Source: Austwickia sp. TVS 96-490-7B
Lineage (GTDB): Bacteria > Actinomycetota > Actinomycetes > Actinomycetales > Dermatophilaceae
Assembly: GCF_019331795.1 (NCBI RefSeq)
Contig: NZ_JAHPZL010000007.1
Span: forward strand, 152,597-216,596
DNA length: 64,000 nt
Direction: 5' to 3'
The position numbers were made by a program, and so were the translations under genes. Positions 47,272 to 58,058 of this stretch are shown here, in pieces; position 1 is the first letter of the stretch; each line of letters opens with the position of its first letter. The notes under the pieces were generated by a model. The model was not told the origin of the DNA. It saw nothing but the letters and a program-made list of their open reading frames with translations, and did no database searches.

Positions 47272-49733
47272 CGGTCCAGAAGAGTCCCGCCGACGGGGGC
47301 ATCTCTCAGGTGCCACCGCCGGTGGAGATGGTGACCCTCACCATCGATGGCGTGCCGGTCACCGTGCCGAAGGGCTCCTTGGTGATTCGTGCGGCCGAGC
47401 AGGTCGGGGTGGAGATTCCCCGGTTCTGTGATCATCCGCTGCTGGACCCGGTCGGCGCCTGCCGACAGTGCCTGGTGGATGTCGCCATGCCTGGCCCGGA
47501 TGGGACCATGCGGGCCATGCCCAAGCCGCAGGCTGCCTGCACCACGACGGTGTCAGCAGGTATGAGCGTGCAGACTCAGCACACCTCTGAGGTTGCGGAC
47601 AAGGCCCAAAAAGGCGTCTTAGAGTTTTTGCTGATCAACCACCCGTTGGATTGTCCGGTCTGTGACAAGGGTGGCGAATGCCCGCTGCAGAACCAGTCGT
47701 TGTCTCACGGCCAGGTCTCTAGCCGATTCAAGGACGTCAAGCGGACGTTCAGCAAACCAGTCAACGTTTCCTCGCAGGTGTTGTTGGATCGGGAACGCTG
47801 TGTGCTGTGTCAGCGATGCACCCGGTTCTCCGACCAGATCGCTGGCGATCCGTTCATCTCCCTGGTCGAACGGGGCGCGATGCAGCAGATCGGCATGTTC
47901 CAGGATGAGCCCTTCGAGAGCTATTTCTCCGGGAACACCGTGCAGATTTGTCCGGTGGGCGCGCTCACCGGGGCGGCGTACCGCTTTCGGGCCCGTCCGT
48001 TTGATTTGGTCAGCACCCCCAGCGCCTGCGAACACTGCGCTAGTGGTTGTAGCTTGCGAGTCGATCACCGTCGCGGCACGGTACTGCGCCGGATGGCAGT
48101 CAACAATCCCGAGGTCAACGAGGAATGGAACTGCGATAAGGGACGGTGGGCCTTCACTTACGCCACGCAACCCGGTCGGCTTTCCACCCCGATGGTCCGG
48201 GAAGGCGGCGTCTTGCGCCCGGCCAGTTGGCCAGAGGCTTTGGCAGTGGCAGCGGACGGTCTCGCTGCGGCGCAGGCGTCCAGTGGGGTCGGTGTCTTGA
48301 CCGGTGGCCGGTTGGCGGTGGAGGACGCCTACACCTACAGCAAATTTGCTCGGATGGTGCTGGGTACCAACGACATCGACTTCCGAGCTCGTCCGCACAG
48401 TGCGGAGGAGGCTCAGTTCCTCGCGGCGGTCGTTGCTGGGACGGATCTGGCCAAAGGTACGACGTACACCGCGCTGGAGCAGGCAGATACGGTCCTCCTC
48501 GTCGGCCTCGAGCCGGAAGAGGAATCGCCAATGGTGTTCCTGCGGCTGCGCAAGGCGTGGCGTCGGCGGGGCACCACGGTATTCGGCATTGCACCGTTCG
48601 CGACCCGAGGCTTGACCAAGATGGGCGGCACGCTCATCACGGCCGCCCCGGGCACGGAAACCGAAGTGCTACATGCGCTGCGGGAACGTCGTCAGGAACT
48701 TGGCGAAGCCGCGACAGCGATCACCAACGATGCCGTCATCTTGGTCGGCGAGCGGCTGGCCAACGTGCCTGGGGCACTATCAGCAGTGACCATGCTCGCC
48801 CGGACCACCGGTGCCACCTTGGCATGGGTGCCGCGACGTGCTGGCGAACGAGGCGCGCTGGAGGCAGGGTGCTTGCCGGGGCTGCTCCCAGGTGGACGCC
48901 CGGTGCACGATGCCCAAGCTCGCGCCGAACTCCACCAGCTGTGGGGCGGAGCCGAACTGCCTGAACGTCCCGGCCGTGATGGCACCACGATGATCGCCGA
49001 TGCCGCAGCTGGCGCCCTCGGTGGGTTGCTGCTCGGCGGTGTTGAGATCAGTGACCTCTCTGATCAGGCCACTGCATCTCAAGCGTTGGAGAAAGCTTTT
49101 GTCGTCTCCTTGGAGATCCGCGAAAGTCTGGCTACCCAGTCAGCCGATGTGATCCTCCCAGTGGCGCCCGTCGCGGAGAAGACGGGCAGCTTTGTCGACT
49201 GGGAAGGACGGCGGATTCCGTTCTCCGCTGCGCTGAGTTCGCAGGCCATGGGCGACCACCGTGTCCTCGACCTGCTGGCCCAGGAGATGGGGGTTGACCT
49301 CGGCGCCCGGTCGGTGATCCAGATCAGGCACGAAGGCACACAGCTCCCGGCATGGGAAGGACGCCGTAGCGCCATCCCCACCGCCGATTCTCGAGCTGTT
49401 CCTTCGCTCTCACCGGGGCAGGCGGTGTTGGCGACCTGGCATCACCTTCTCGATGCAGGTCGGATGCAAGACGGCGAGCCACACTTGGCTGGCACCGCTC
49501 CGCTGGCCGTGGCCCGGCTCTCCGCAGCCACCGCCGCGACGCTCGGAGTCGTGGATGGTATGGCTGTCACGGTGTCCACCCCGCACGGTTCGATCACCTT
49601 GCCGGCTCAGATCACACCGATGGTGGACCACGTCGTGTGGTTGCCGACCAACTCCGCGGGGTCCCGCGTGCGTGCCACACTCGGCGCGGACGCTGGTGAC
49701 GTCGTCACCGTCACGAAGGGTGGTGCGGCATGA
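47268..49733 (+). CDS. nuoG: NADH-quinone oxidoreductase subunit G
   Basis: An 821-aa iron-sulfur subunit with a molybdopterin-oxidoreductase fold. [2Fe-2S] ligands in [15 protein letters not shown], then [32 protein letters not shown] and CPVGAL for clusters N5/N4, and [12 protein letters not shown] plus [11 protein letters not shown] for the extra cluster N7 found in some bacteria. A molybdopterin-type dinucleotide-binding C-terminal domain (~720-815) is present. Overlaps nuoF and nuoH by four bases each. Confidence 0.97.
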   Translation: MTVQKSPADGGISQVPPPVEMVTLTIDGVPVTVPKGSLVIRAAEQVGVEIPRFCDHPLLDPVGACRQCLVDVAMPGPDGTMRAMPKPQAACTTTVSAGMSVQTQHTSEVADKAQKGVLEFLLINHPLDCPVCDKGGECPLQNQSLSHGQVSSRFKDVKRTFSKPVNVSSQVLLDRERCVLCQRCTRFSDQIAGDPFISLVERGAMQQIGMFQDEPFESYFSGNTVQICPVGALTGAAYRFRARPFDLVSTPSACEHCASGCSLRVDHRRGTVLRRMAVNNPEVNEEWNCDKGRWAFTYATQPGRLSTPMVREGGVLRPASWPEALAVAADGLAAAQASSGVGVLTGGRLAVEDAYTYSKFARMVLGTNDIDFRARPHSAEEAQFLAAVVAGTDLAKGTTYTALEQADTVLLVGLEPEEESPMVFLRLRKAWRRRGTTVFGIAPFATRGLTKMGGTLITAAPGTETEVLHALRERRQELGEAATAITNDAVILVGERLANVPGALSAVTMLARTTGATLAWVPRRAGERGALEAGCLPGLLPGGRPVHDAQARAELHQLWGGAELPERPGRDGTTMIADAAAGALGGLLLGGVEISDLSDQATASQALEKAFVVSLEIRESLATQSADVILPVAPVAEKTGSFVDWEGRRIPFSAALSSQAMGDHRVLDLLAQEMGVDLGARSVIQIRHEGTQLPAWEGRRSAIPTADSRAVPSLSPGQAVLATWHHLLDAGRMQDGEPHLAGTAPLAVARLSAATAATLGVVDGMAVTVSTPHGSITLPAQITPMVDHVVWLPTNSAGSRVRATLGADAGDVVTVTKGGAA

Positions 49734-51169
49734 GCGCGCTAGCGGCGCTGCCGACGATGCTGCCGACGCAGATCGAAGCTCCCGACTTCAGCACCACCCC
49801 GTGGTGGTTGTCGCTGATCAAGGCGGTGCTGATCTTCGTCTACCTGATGCTCCAGGTCGTCGTGGTGATCTGGTTTGAACGACGAGTGATTGGCCGGATG
49901 CAGCAGCGTCCGGGACCCAACCGGTTTGGGCCGTGGGGCATCTTCCAGGAGATTGCTGACGCCTTCAAGCTGATCTGGAAAGAGACTTTCATCCCGCGTC
50001 AGGCGGACAAACTGATGTATCTGGTCGCCCCGATCATCGCCGGGTCGGTCGCGTTCATCAGTTTTGCGATCATTCCGTTGGGCGGGATGGTTGAGGTCTT
50101 CGGATACCGTACGCCGCTGCAGCTCACTGACACTCCGGTATCGGTGCTGCTGGTCCTGGCTGCAGCTGGGGTGGGTGCCTACGGCGTGGTCTTGGCGGGA
50201 TGGTCGTCAGGATCGACGTACCCCCTGCTGGGTGGTCTGCGATCAACAGCTCAGGTCATTTCCTATGAAATTGCGATGGGGCTCTCCCTGGTGGCGGTCT
50301 TCTTGTACGCCGGATCAATGACCTCGTGGCAGATTGTGGCCGCACAAGACCGGGTGTGGTATATGTTCCCGCTCTGTGTGAGTTTCATCGTCTACATCAT
50401 CACGATGGTTGGTGAGACCAACCGGTTGCCCTTCGACCTCGCCGAGGGCGAAGGCGAGTTGGTGGCTGGTTTCCACACCGAGTATTCGGGCATGCGCTTC
50501 GGCATGTTCTTCCTCGGTGAATACGTCAACATGTTTACCGTCGCAGCACTGGCCACGACACTGTTCCTCGGCGGCTACCAGGCACCCTTCGGGCTGCATT
50601 ACATCGCCGACGGCCAGTTCAGCGCTGGTTGGTGGGGGTTGCTGTGGTTCACCGCAAAGTTGTGGGTCTTCATGTGGTTCTTCGTGTGGCTGCGGGGCAC
50701 CCTCCCGCGGACCAGGTATGACCAGTTCATGAAGTTCGGCTGGAAGTTCCTCATCCCGGTGACATTGTTCTGGGTGATGGCTGCGGCGTTCATCAAGGGA
50801 ACCCAGCTGGGCTTCCTGGGAACGACCATGGTCGGCTCGTTGAATGTGCGGCTGCTGGCCGTGGTCGTGGTCATCGTCGCGATCGCCGCTGTCGTGGTCA
50901 ACGCCTGGGACCGAGCGGTCGCCGAACGAGAGGTGGTCACCTTGGCACCCAAGGAAGTTGACCCGTTCGCAGGCGGATACCCGGTTCCGCCGTTGCCGGG
51001 ACAACGCCTCCGCGAACCCACTCAAGTCGCCGCCGAAGAGACAGCGGCAGCGCGGACAGCGGACGCAGCATCCGCCGTACTGCTGGCGATCCCGGAGGAA
51101 CATCTTCCCGATCAGGAGGCCACCGGTTCGACCGGCGAGAGCGTCGAGGGCAAGGAGAACGGCAAGTGA
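49730..51169 (+). CDS. nuoH: NADH-quinone oxidoreductase subunit H
   Basis: A 479-aa membrane subunit with about eight helices forming part of the quinone-access chamber. [22 protein letters not shown] near 62 and [26 protein letters not shown] near 228 are the conserved acidic and quinone-facing loops. A ~60-residue hydrophilic C-terminal tail rich in Ala/Glu/Gly is actinobacterial. Overlaps the nuoG stop and the nuoI start. Confidence 0.98.
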   Translation: MSALAALPTMLPTQIEAPDFSTTPWWLSLIKAVLIFVYLMLQVVVVIWFERRVIGRMQQRPGPNRFGPWGIFQEIADAFKLIWKETFIPRQADKLMYLVAPIIAGSVAFISFAIIPLGGMVEVFGYRTPLQLTDTPVSVLLVLAAAGVGAYGVVLAGWSSGSTYPLLGGLRSTAQVISYEIAMGLSLVAVFLYAGSMTSWQIVAAQDRVWYMFPLCVSFIVYIITMVGETNRLPFDLAEGEGELVAGFHTEYSGMRFGMFFLGEYVNMFTVAALATTLFLGGYQAPFGLHYIADGQFSAGWWGLLWFTAKLWVFMWFFVWLRGTLPRTRYDQFMKFGWKFLIPVTLFWVMAAAFIKGTQLGFLGTTMVGSLNVRLLAVVVVIVAIAAVVVNAWDRAVAEREVVTLAPKEVDPFAGGYPVPPLPGQRLREPTQVAAEETAAARTADAASAVLLAIPEEHLPDQEATGSTGESVEGKENGK

Positions 51170-51837
51170 GCGAGCAGCGTAAGGATCCACAGGAGGAGAA
51201 ACCTCGCGGTTTCTTCGCCGACCTGTTCGCCCCGGTGGCAGGATTTGGCGTCTCCTTCAAAACACAGTTCCGCACAGTGGCCACGGTGGAATACCCCGAG
51301 GTCAAGATTCCAACGGCGCCGCGATACCACGGTCGTCACCAGCTCAACCGTCATCCTGATGGGCTTGAGAAATGCGTGGGTTGTGAGTTGTGCGCGTGGG
51401 CTTGCCCGGCGGACGCCATTTTCGTGGAAGGCGCGGACAACGACGACACCCCCGTTGAGCAGGGCGGGACCGGCCGGTTCTCCCCGGGAGAGCGGTATGG
51501 ACGGGTCTATCAGATCAACTATCTTCGATGCATCTTCTGCGGTCTATGCATCGAAGCTTGTCCCACGAGAGCGTTGACGATGACCAATTTCTATGAATTG
51601 GCCGATCACTCTCGGTCCGCGCTGATCTTCGAGAAGCATCAGTTGCTCGCACCGGTACAGGACGACATGGTCGCTCCGCCTCACCCGATGGTCTCTGGGA
51701 TGGAAGAACGGGACTATTACCAGGGCAAAGTGTCTGGTGCGACCGAAGACCAGCGCGTTTTCGCTCGTGACCTGACGGTCAAGCAGAGCCGGGCGGACGC
51801 GACAACGCAGGGCGCGGAAGGCGGCGAACCACGGTGA
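51166..51837 (+). CDS. nuoI: NADH-quinone oxidoreductase subunit I
   Basis: A 223-aa ferredoxin-like subunit with two [4Fe-4S] clusters (N6a, N6b). [18 protein letters not shown] near 66 and [18 protein letters not shown] near 122. GTG start overlapping the nuoH stop. The C-terminal extension of ~45 polar residues is not part of the cluster-binding core. Confidence 0.98.
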   Translation: MSEQRKDPQEEKPRGFFADLFAPVAGFGVSFKTQFRTVATVEYPEVKIPTAPRYHGRHQLNRHPDGLEKCVGCELCAWACPADAIFVEGADNDDTPVEQGGTGRFSPGERYGRVYQINYLRCIFCGLCIEACPTRALTMTNFYELADHSRSALIFEKHQLLAPVQDDMVAPPHPMVSGMEERDYYQGKVSGATEDQRVFARDLTVKQSRADATTQGAEGGEPR

Positions 51838-52622
51838 TCGAGACGACGATGACGATGTCCGGTGGTGAAGCCTTGTTCTTCTGGGTGGCAGCCACGGTCA
51901 TGGTCCTAGGCGGACTGGGACTGCTGTTCTCCCGCAAGGCCGTCTACGCCGCGATGTCGATGGCCATGGTGATGGTCATGCAGGGCGTGGTGTACCTGGC
52001 GTTGGGCGCGGACTTCCTCGGCATTGTGCACGTCTTCGTGTACACCGGCGCGGTCATGATGCTCTTCCTCTTTGTGATCATGCTGATCGGTGTCGAAGCC
52101 AACGAGTCCGTGGTGGACACCTTGCGCGGCCACAAGTGGGCATCGCTGGTGTTCGCTGTGGGGCTGTGTGCGTTGGTGCTGTCGATGCTGTCCCAGGCGA
52201 CAGTGGTTCCCCGGGAGGACGGTGTCAAAGGCATGAACTCTGGCGGCAACGTCCAGGGGATCGCCAACTTGGTCTTCGGGAAGTATGTCTGGGTGTTCGA
52301 GATGACCAGTGCGCTGCTGATCACCGCAGCGATGGCGGCGATGGTGCTGGCGCACCGGGAGCGCTTGCTGCCCAAACCCACCCAGCGTGACTGGTCGATT
52401 CGGCGAATCCGGGAGAACCGATTCGTCGCGGGTCTGCCGGCACCAGGTGTGTATGCCCGTCATAACGCGGTCGATACGCCGGCGCTGCTGCCTGACGGCA
52501 CGCCCAGCGAACTGTCTGTGAGCCGAGTCCTGACTGCACGCGACCAGGTCGCCAAGACCAAACCGCTGACGGACGCGGTGGAGAGCATGGACCAGGAGAT
52601 CCAGGAAGGCACCCACCGATGA
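51834..52622 (+). CDS. nuoJ: NADH-quinone oxidoreductase subunit J
   Basis: A 262-aa subunit with five helices; helix 3 of the ND6-like core includes [19 protein letters not shown] with the conserved pi-bulge region. About 90 hydrophilic C-terminal residues extend beyond the membrane core. GTG start overlapping nuoI. Confidence 0.96.
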   Translation: MIETTMTMSGGEALFFWVAATVMVLGGLGLLFSRKAVYAAMSMAMVMVMQGVVYLALGADFLGIVHVFVYTGAVMMLFLFVIMLIGVEANESVVDTLRGHKWASLVFAVGLCALVLSMLSQATVVPREDGVKGMNSGGNVQGIANLVFGKYVWVFEMTSALLITAAMAAMVLAHRERLLPKPTQRDWSIRRIRENRFVAGLPAPGVYARHNAVDTPALLPDGTPSELSVSRVLTARDQVAKTKPLTDAVESMDQEIQEGTHR

Positions 52623-52918
52623 GCCTCATGAGCTATGTCTATCTAGCGGTGGTCCTGTTTGCCATCGGGGCGGCCACCGTGCTGACCCGGCGTAACTCGA
52701 TCACTGTTTTTATGGGGATCGAGTTGATGCTCAACTCGGTGAACCTGATGTTTGTGACGTTTGGTCGGATCTACGGATCCTTGGAAGGCCAGGTCATCGC
52801 GCTCATCGTCATGGTGGTGGCGGCTGCCGAAGTGGTGGTCGGACTGGCCATCATCATGGCCATCTTCCGTGCCCGCCGCTCGGCCTCGGTCGACGACGCC
52901 AACCTGCTGAAGCTGTAA
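52619..52918 (+). CDS. nuoK: NADH-quinone oxidoreductase subunit K
   Basis: A 99-aa three-helix antiporter-adjacent subunit. [14 protein letters not shown] holds the conserved helix-2 Glu and [17 protein letters not shown] the helix-3 Glu needed for proton translocation. ATG overlaps the nuoJ stop; nuoL follows after 12 nt. Confidence 0.98.
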   Translation: MSLMSYVYLAVVLFAIGAATVLTRRNSITVFMGIELMLNSVNLMFVTFGRIYGSLEGQVIALIVMVVAAAEVVVGLAIIMAIFRARRSASVDDANLLKL

Positions 52919-52930
52919 GGAGCGAGAGGC

Positions 52931-54880
52931 GTGCAACTTTTCACCACCTTCGCCGCTACGGCGCATGCCGGCGGCGCCGCCCCGATGGCGGCTGCCGCCA
53001 CTGGGACCGCAGCCTGGGGATGGCTGCTCGTGGCCTTGCCCCTGTGTGGGGCGGCTTTCCTGCTGATCGGTGGAAAAGCCACCGATAAGTTCGGTCCGAT
53101 GCTGGCGACCATCCTGTCGTGGTCGAGCTTTGCCGTTGGCGCGGCGATCCTCGCTCAACTGTTAGGTCTGTCCGCATCGGAGCGGGCCCAACATCTGACC
53201 CTGTTCACCTGGATCTCTGCGGGGACCTTGAACTTGTCCGCGGGGATGCTGATCGACCAGTTGTCGATCACCTTCGTCCTGTTGGTCACGTTCGTGGGTT
53301 CGCTGATTCACGTGTACTCCTTGGGGTATATGGAGCATGACGTCGACAAGCGGCGTTTCTTCGCCTACCTCAACCTGTTCGTCGCGGCGATGCTGACGTT
53401 GGTGCTAGCTGACAGCTACCTGATGTTGTACGTCGGTTGGGAGGGCGTCGGTTTGGCGTCGTACCTGCTGATTGGTTTCTGGAACTGGAACCCGCCCTAC
53501 GCATCGGCGGCCAACAAGGCGTTCATTGCCAACCGGGTGGGTGACTTCGGTCTCGGTTTGGCGATCATGATGATGTTCTTCACTTTTGGCCGAGTGGACT
53601 TCGCTGGCGTCCACGCCAGTGCGCCCTCAGCTGAGGTGACGGCGCTGACCGTGATCGGTTTGCTGCTCCTGCTGGCGGCCTGTGGTAAATCGGCGCAGTT
53701 CCCGTTGCAGTCCTGGCTGGGTGATGCCATGGCCGGCCCGACGCCGGTGTCAGCACTGATCCACGCGGCGACGATGGTCACTGCGGGGGTGTACCTGGTG
53801 GTGCGCAGCCACGCGATCTTCGACCTCGCACCGACCGCCCGTCTAGCGGTGACCATCGTCGGGGCAATCACGTTGACGATGGGCGCCATCATCGGTTGTG
53901 CCAAGGACGACATTAAGAAGGCCTTGGCGGCCTCGACCATGAGTCAGATTGGCTACATGATGCTCGCCGCTGGCCTGGGTCCGGTCGGTTACGCCTTCGC
54001 GATTTTCCACTTGGTCACGCACGGCTTCTTCAAAGCCGGGATGTTCCTGGGCGCCGGGTCGGTCATGCATGGCATGAACGACCGGGTTGATATGCGCACC
54101 TTTGGTGGTCTGGGCACGGTCATGAAGATCACCTGGATCACCTTCATGATGGGGTGGTTGGCGATCCTGGGCATCCCGCCGTTTGCTGGGTTCTGGAGCA
54201 AGGACAAGATCATCGAAGCTGCCTTCGTCGGCGAAGGATGGCAGCCGTGGGTGTTTGGTCCGATCACTTTGGTGGTGGCCGGTGTGACCGCTTACTACAT
54301 GTCACGACTGTTCTTCATGACCTTCCACGGTGAACGACGTTGGTCTCAGGATGACCATCCGCATGAGTCTCCAGCCACGATGACGGTGCCGATGATCATC
54401 CTCGCGGTGGGTTCGGGCTTTCTGGGGTTGGCGTTGGCCCAGCTCGGGTTCGTTGACTGGTTGAATCCGGCAGTCGGAGTTGGCCACGTCGAGGAGCATC
54501 ACCCGGTGGTTCCGGCGCACGTCATTATGGCGGTGACGATCTTGTTGGTGCTGCTCGGCGCGGGGTTAGCGTTCCTGCAATATGCGCGTCGATCCGTGGG
54601 AGCTCCCTCGTCAAGCGTGCTGGCCAAGGTGGCTCGAAACGACTTCTTCCAGGACGACGTCAACGATGTTGCGCTGGTCATCCCAGGTAACGCGGTGGTC
54701 CGTGCGACGGTGCTCACTGATGAGGGCGGCGTGGACCGCGCCCTCACCGGGATGGGGTCGGCGGTGGCTCTGGCCAGCGGTGGCTTGCGTCAGCTCCAGA
54801 GCGGTTTCGTCCGTTCCTACGCCCTGACGATGCTGGTCGGCATCGTCGTCCTCCTCGGTGCCGTCTGGGTGGTGCAGTGA
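52931..54880 (+). CDS. nuoL: NADH-quinone oxidoreductase subunit L
   Basis: A 649-aa antiporter-like subunit with the long lateral helix. GWEGVGLASYLLIGFW, GKSAQFPLQSWLGDAMAGPTPVSALIHAATMVTAGVYL and KDDIKKALAASTMSQIGYM carry the conserved Glu, Lys and His of the proton channel. GTG start with GGAGCGAGAGG upstream; the only gene of the operon core with a short gap in front of it. Confidence 0.98.
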   Translation: MQLFTTFAATAHAGGAAPMAAAATGTAAWGWLLVALPLCGAAFLLIGGKATDKFGPMLATILSWSSFAVGAAILAQLLGLSASERAQHLTLFTWISAGTLNLSAGMLIDQLSITFVLLVTFVGSLIHVYSLGYMEHDVDKRRFFAYLNLFVAAMLTLVLADSYLMLYVGWEGVGLASYLLIGFWNWNPPYASAANKAFIANRVGDFGLGLAIMMMFFTFGRVDFAGVHASAPSAEVTALTVIGLLLLLAACGKSAQFPLQSWLGDAMAGPTPVSALIHAATMVTAGVYLVVRSHAIFDLAPTARLAVTIVGAITLTMGAIIGCAKDDIKKALAASTMSQIGYMMLAAGLGPVGYAFAIFHLVTHGFFKAGMFLGAGSVMHGMNDRVDMRTFGGLGTVMKITWITFMMGWLAILGIPPFAGFWSKDKIIEAAFVGEGWQPWVFGPITLVVAGVTAYYMSRLFFMTFHGERRWSQDDHPHESPATMTVPMIILAVGSGFLGLALAQLGFVDWLNPAVGVGHVEEHHPVVPAHVIMAVTILLVLLGAGLAFLQYARRSVGAPSSSVLAKVARNDFFQDDVNDVALVIPGNAVVRATVLTDEGGVDRALTGMGSAVALASGGLRQLQSGFVRSYALTMLVGIVVLLGAVWVVQ

Positions 54881-56478
54881 TGAGAAATGTTGACTGGTTG
54901 ACCGTCATGATGGTCGTCCCGCTGGTCGGGGCGCTCATCATGGCGATCCTTCCTCGTGGTGGGATGCGACTGGCGCGACCTGTTGCGCTGGGGACGTCAC
55001 TGGTGGTCTTGGTGTTGGCGATGGTGGCGTGGCTAGGGGTGTACGACTCCAATGCCGCGGATCAGTTCCAGCTCAGGGCGACCCATGAGTGGATCCCGCA
55101 GTGGGGTGTCAGCTATGCCCTGGGTGTCGACGGGATGGCGATGGCCATGATCGTGATGTCGGCGATCCTGGTTCCGATCTGCATCCTGGCCGCATGGGAA
55201 GACATGCCCGAGGACGGGGAACGGGACAACGGCTACTTCGCCTGGATTTTGGTGCTGGAAGCCTTCATGGTGGGGGTTTTCTCGGCGGTCGACGTCTTCC
55301 TCTTCTACGTTTTCTTCGAAGGCATGCTCATCCCGGTGTATTTCCTCATCGCGAGTTATGGCGTGGGAGAGAAGCGTCGGGCTGCAGCGCTGAAGTTCCT
55401 GCTGTTCTCGCTGGCAGGCGGATTGGTCATGCTGGCCGCTGTCATCGGGGTGTATGTGCAGGGCAAGGGAGGCTCCACTGGTTTCTTGGTGAGCGCGTTG
55501 ACGGGCTTGCAGATGGACCAGACGACCGAGCGACTGCTGTTCGTCGGTTTCTTTGTGGCGTTTGCGATCAAAGCTCCGATGGTTCCGGTGCACACCTGGC
55601 TGCCAGATGCTGCCGAGGCGGCGACCCCAGCGACGAGCACCTTGCTGGTCGGTGTCCTCGACAAGGTGGGCACCTTCGGGATGATTCGGTTCTGCTTGCA
55701 GCTGTTCCCGAACGCCAGCCAGTGGGCCACGCCCGTGGTGATCGGGTTGGCGCTGATCTCGATCGTGTATGGCGGTGTTGCCGCCATCGGTCAGAAGCAC
55801 ATGATGCGTCTGGTGGCATTCACGTCGGTGAGCCACTTCGGTTTTATCGTGTTGGGCATCTTTGCGTTCACCCGGATGTCAGGTCAGGGCAGTGTGCTCT
55901 ACATGCTGAACCATGGTTTCTCCACAGCGGCGTTGTTCCTGGTCGCTGGCATGCTGATCCAGCGACGTGGCAGCGCGTTGATCAGTGAGTACGGCGGCTG
56001 GCAGCGGGTCACCCCGGTGCTCGCAGGATGCTTCCTGATTGCTGGCTTGTCCGGTTTGGCGTTGCCTGGTCTGGCGAGCTTCGCGTCTGAGTTCCTGGTG
56101 ATGATGGGGACCTTCCAGCGTTACCCCTGGGTCGCCGGGATCTCCTCGATAGGCATCATTCTGGCTGCGCTGTACATCCTGCTGTTCTACCAGCGCGTTT
56201 TCACCGGCCCCCCGCCCGGTCGTCGGGTGGTGGATCACGGCCATGCTGCGTTGGAGGTCGACTCTTCCGTGGAGCCGCTGGTAGTGCGTGACTTGGGCGT
56301 GCGGGAGAAGCTAGTGATGGCGCCACTCATCGCGATCTTCGTGATTCTCGGGTTCTACCCCAATGCTGCCCTGCAGGTCATTAATCCGGCGGTCGAGAAG
56401 ACGCTGTCCATCGTGGGTGCCACGGATCCGGCGCCTGCTGTCGGCTCCGCGGGGGCCACCGAGGGGAGTGCCAAGTGA
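54880..56478 (+). CDS. nuoM: NADH-quinone oxidoreductase subunit M
   Basis: A 532-aa antiporter-like subunit with 14 helices. FFEGMLIPVYFLIASYG carries the conserved Glu, and APMVPVHTWLPDAAEAATPATSTLL the helix-break motif with Lys region; also AIGQKHMMRLVAFTSVSHFGF. Start at ATG 54880 (one-base overlap with nuoL) or the GTG at 54877. Confidence 0.98.
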   Translation: MRNVDWLTVMMVVPLVGALIMAILPRGGMRLARPVALGTSLVVLVLAMVAWLGVYDSNAADQFQLRATHEWIPQWGVSYALGVDGMAMAMIVMSAILVPICILAAWEDMPEDGERDNGYFAWILVLEAFMVGVFSAVDVFLFYVFFEGMLIPVYFLIASYGVGEKRRAAALKFLLFSLAGGLVMLAAVIGVYVQGKGGSTGFLVSALTGLQMDQTTERLLFVGFFVAFAIKAPMVPVHTWLPDAAEAATPATSTLLVGVLDKVGTFGMIRFCLQLFPNASQWATPVVIGLALISIVYGGVAAIGQKHMMRLVAFTSVSHFGFIVLGIFAFTRMSGQGSVLYMLNHGFSTAALFLVAGMLIQRRGSALISEYGGWQRVTPVLAGCFLIAGLSGLALPGLASFASEFLVMMGTFQRYPWVAGISSIGIILAALYILLFYQRVFTGPPPGRRVVDHGHAALEVDSSVEPLVVRDLGVREKLVMAPLIAIFVILGFYPNAALQVINPAVEKTLSIVGATDPAPAVGSAGATEGSAK

Positions 56479-58058
56479 TTCCCGTTCTGGCTGCGGCTGA
56501 GCCGTTCAGCAAGATTGATATCGACTACGCCGCAATCTCGCCGATGCTTGTTGTCTTTGGCGGTGCGCTGGTCAGTGTGTTGGTGGAGGCCTTTGTCGGG
56601 CGCCGTGAGCGTCACGAGGTGCAACTGGGCATCTCGGTGGTCAGCCTGGTGGGCGCGTTCGTGGCTCTGGTCACTTTGTCCCGCCACCACATGGTGTCCA
56701 CCATGGCTGGTGCCGCGGTGATCGATCAGGTGAGTGTGTTTTTGCAGGGTCTGCTCTTGGTGCTGTCGTGCATCTCGATCATGATCATGGGTGAGCGGCT
56801 GTCCTCCGGGTCAGCGGATGCGTTTGCCCCGTCAGCGTCCTCCATCCCTGGCAGTAAGCAGGAAGAGCTTGCTGAGCGGGTCGGTGCAGTGACCACTGAA
56901 GTGTTTCCGCTGGCGCTGTTTGCCACCGGCGGCATGATGATGTTTGTCGCGGCTGGTGACCTGCTGGCGATGTTTGTGGCCTTGGAGGTGCTGTCGCTGC
57001 CGCTGTATGTCATGACAGCGGTGGCTCGTCGGCGCCGCTTGCTCAGCCAGGAAGCAGCGCTGAAGTACTTCCTGTTGGGCTCTTTCAGCTCAGCGTTCTT
57101 CCTGTTCGGTGCGGCGTTGCTCTATGGATTCGCCGGATCGATCTCGTTGGGTGTGATCGCGCAAGCTATTTTTAGCTCGATCAACCCGGGTCTGCTGGTT
57201 CCCGGCGTGGTGTTCACGTTGTTTGGTGTGCTGTTCAAAATCGGCGCGTGGCCGTTCCACAACTGGGTGCCGGATGTCTACCAGGGTGCGCCTACCCCGA
57301 TCACCGGGTTCATGGCGGCGTGTACGAAGATCGCTGCATTCGGGGCGTTGCTGCGTCTGGTCTACGTCGGGGTGAGTGGATCCCGCTGGGACTGGCTGAT
57401 CATGCTGTGGGTCGTGGCAGCGGTGACGATGATCGTCGGTGCGGTCTTGACAGTGACCCAGACGGATATCAAGCGATTGTTGGCCTACAGCTCGGTGGCG
57501 CATGCAGGGTTCATCTTGGTGGGCTTCTTGGCGTTTGACCAGTCCGCGGTGCGGGGTGTGATGTTTTACCTCGCGGCATATGGGTTCACCACGGTGGCCG
57601 CTTTCGGGATGGCGTTCTTGGTGCGCGTTGAAGGGATGGAAGCGACCTCAGTGCAGCAATGGGAAGGTCTGGGCCGACGTCACCCCATGTTTGCGGGAGT
57701 GTTTTTCGTTCTGTTGCTTGGTTTCGCAGGTATCCCGTTGACCAGTGGTTTCACCGCTAAGTTGGCTGCTTTCCTGCCAGCTGTGAAGTACGGCGGTCCT
57801 GCTGGAGTGGTCCTGGTCGTGATCGGTGTCCTGTGCAGCCTGGTGACGGCGTACGCCTACTTCCGGATTGCTAGTGCGATGTTCCGCTCCGATGACTCGG
57901 TACCGGACAGTGAAGGCGCTGCGGTGGCGGAGGTCTTGGTTCCTTCGAGCACGACGGTCTTCGCGATCGCCATGGGTGTCATCGTGACGGTGGCCCTGGG
58001 TGTGTTCCCGTCGCCGCTGTTGCAGATCTTCGGCACGACCACGCAGTTCCTTCCATGA
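56475..58058 (+). CDS. nuoN: NADH-quinone oxidoreductase subunit N
   Basis: A 527-aa antiporter-like subunit. FVALEVLSLPLYVMTA, KYFLLGSFSSAFFLFG, KIGAWPFHNWVPDVYQGAPTPITGF and QTDIKRLLAYSSVAHAGFI are the conserved channel motifs. GTG start overlaps nuoM; the stop overlaps the polyprenyl synthase gene (ATGA), so that enzyme is translated with the complex. Confidence 0.98.
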   Translation: MIPVLAAAEPFSKIDIDYAAISPMLVVFGGALVSVLVEAFVGRRERHEVQLGISVVSLVGAFVALVTLSRHHMVSTMAGAAVIDQVSVFLQGLLLVLSCISIMIMGERLSSGSADAFAPSASSIPGSKQEELAERVGAVTTEVFPLALFATGGMMMFVAAGDLLAMFVALEVLSLPLYVMTAVARRRRLLSQEAALKYFLLGSFSSAFFLFGAALLYGFAGSISLGVIAQAIFSSINPGLLVPGVVFTLFGVLFKIGAWPFHNWVPDVYQGAPTPITGFMAACTKIAAFGALLRLVYVGVSGSRWDWLIMLWVVAAVTMIVGAVLTVTQTDIKRLLAYSSVAHAGFILVGFLAFDQSAVRGVMFYLAAYGFTTVAAFGMAFLVRVEGMEATSVQQWEGLGRRHPMFAGVFFVLLLGFAGIPLTSGFTAKLAAFLPAVKYGGPAGVVLVVIGVLCSLVTAYAYFRIASAMFRSDDSVPDSEGAAVAEVLVPSSTTVFAIAMGVIVTVALGVFPSPLLQIFGTTTQFLP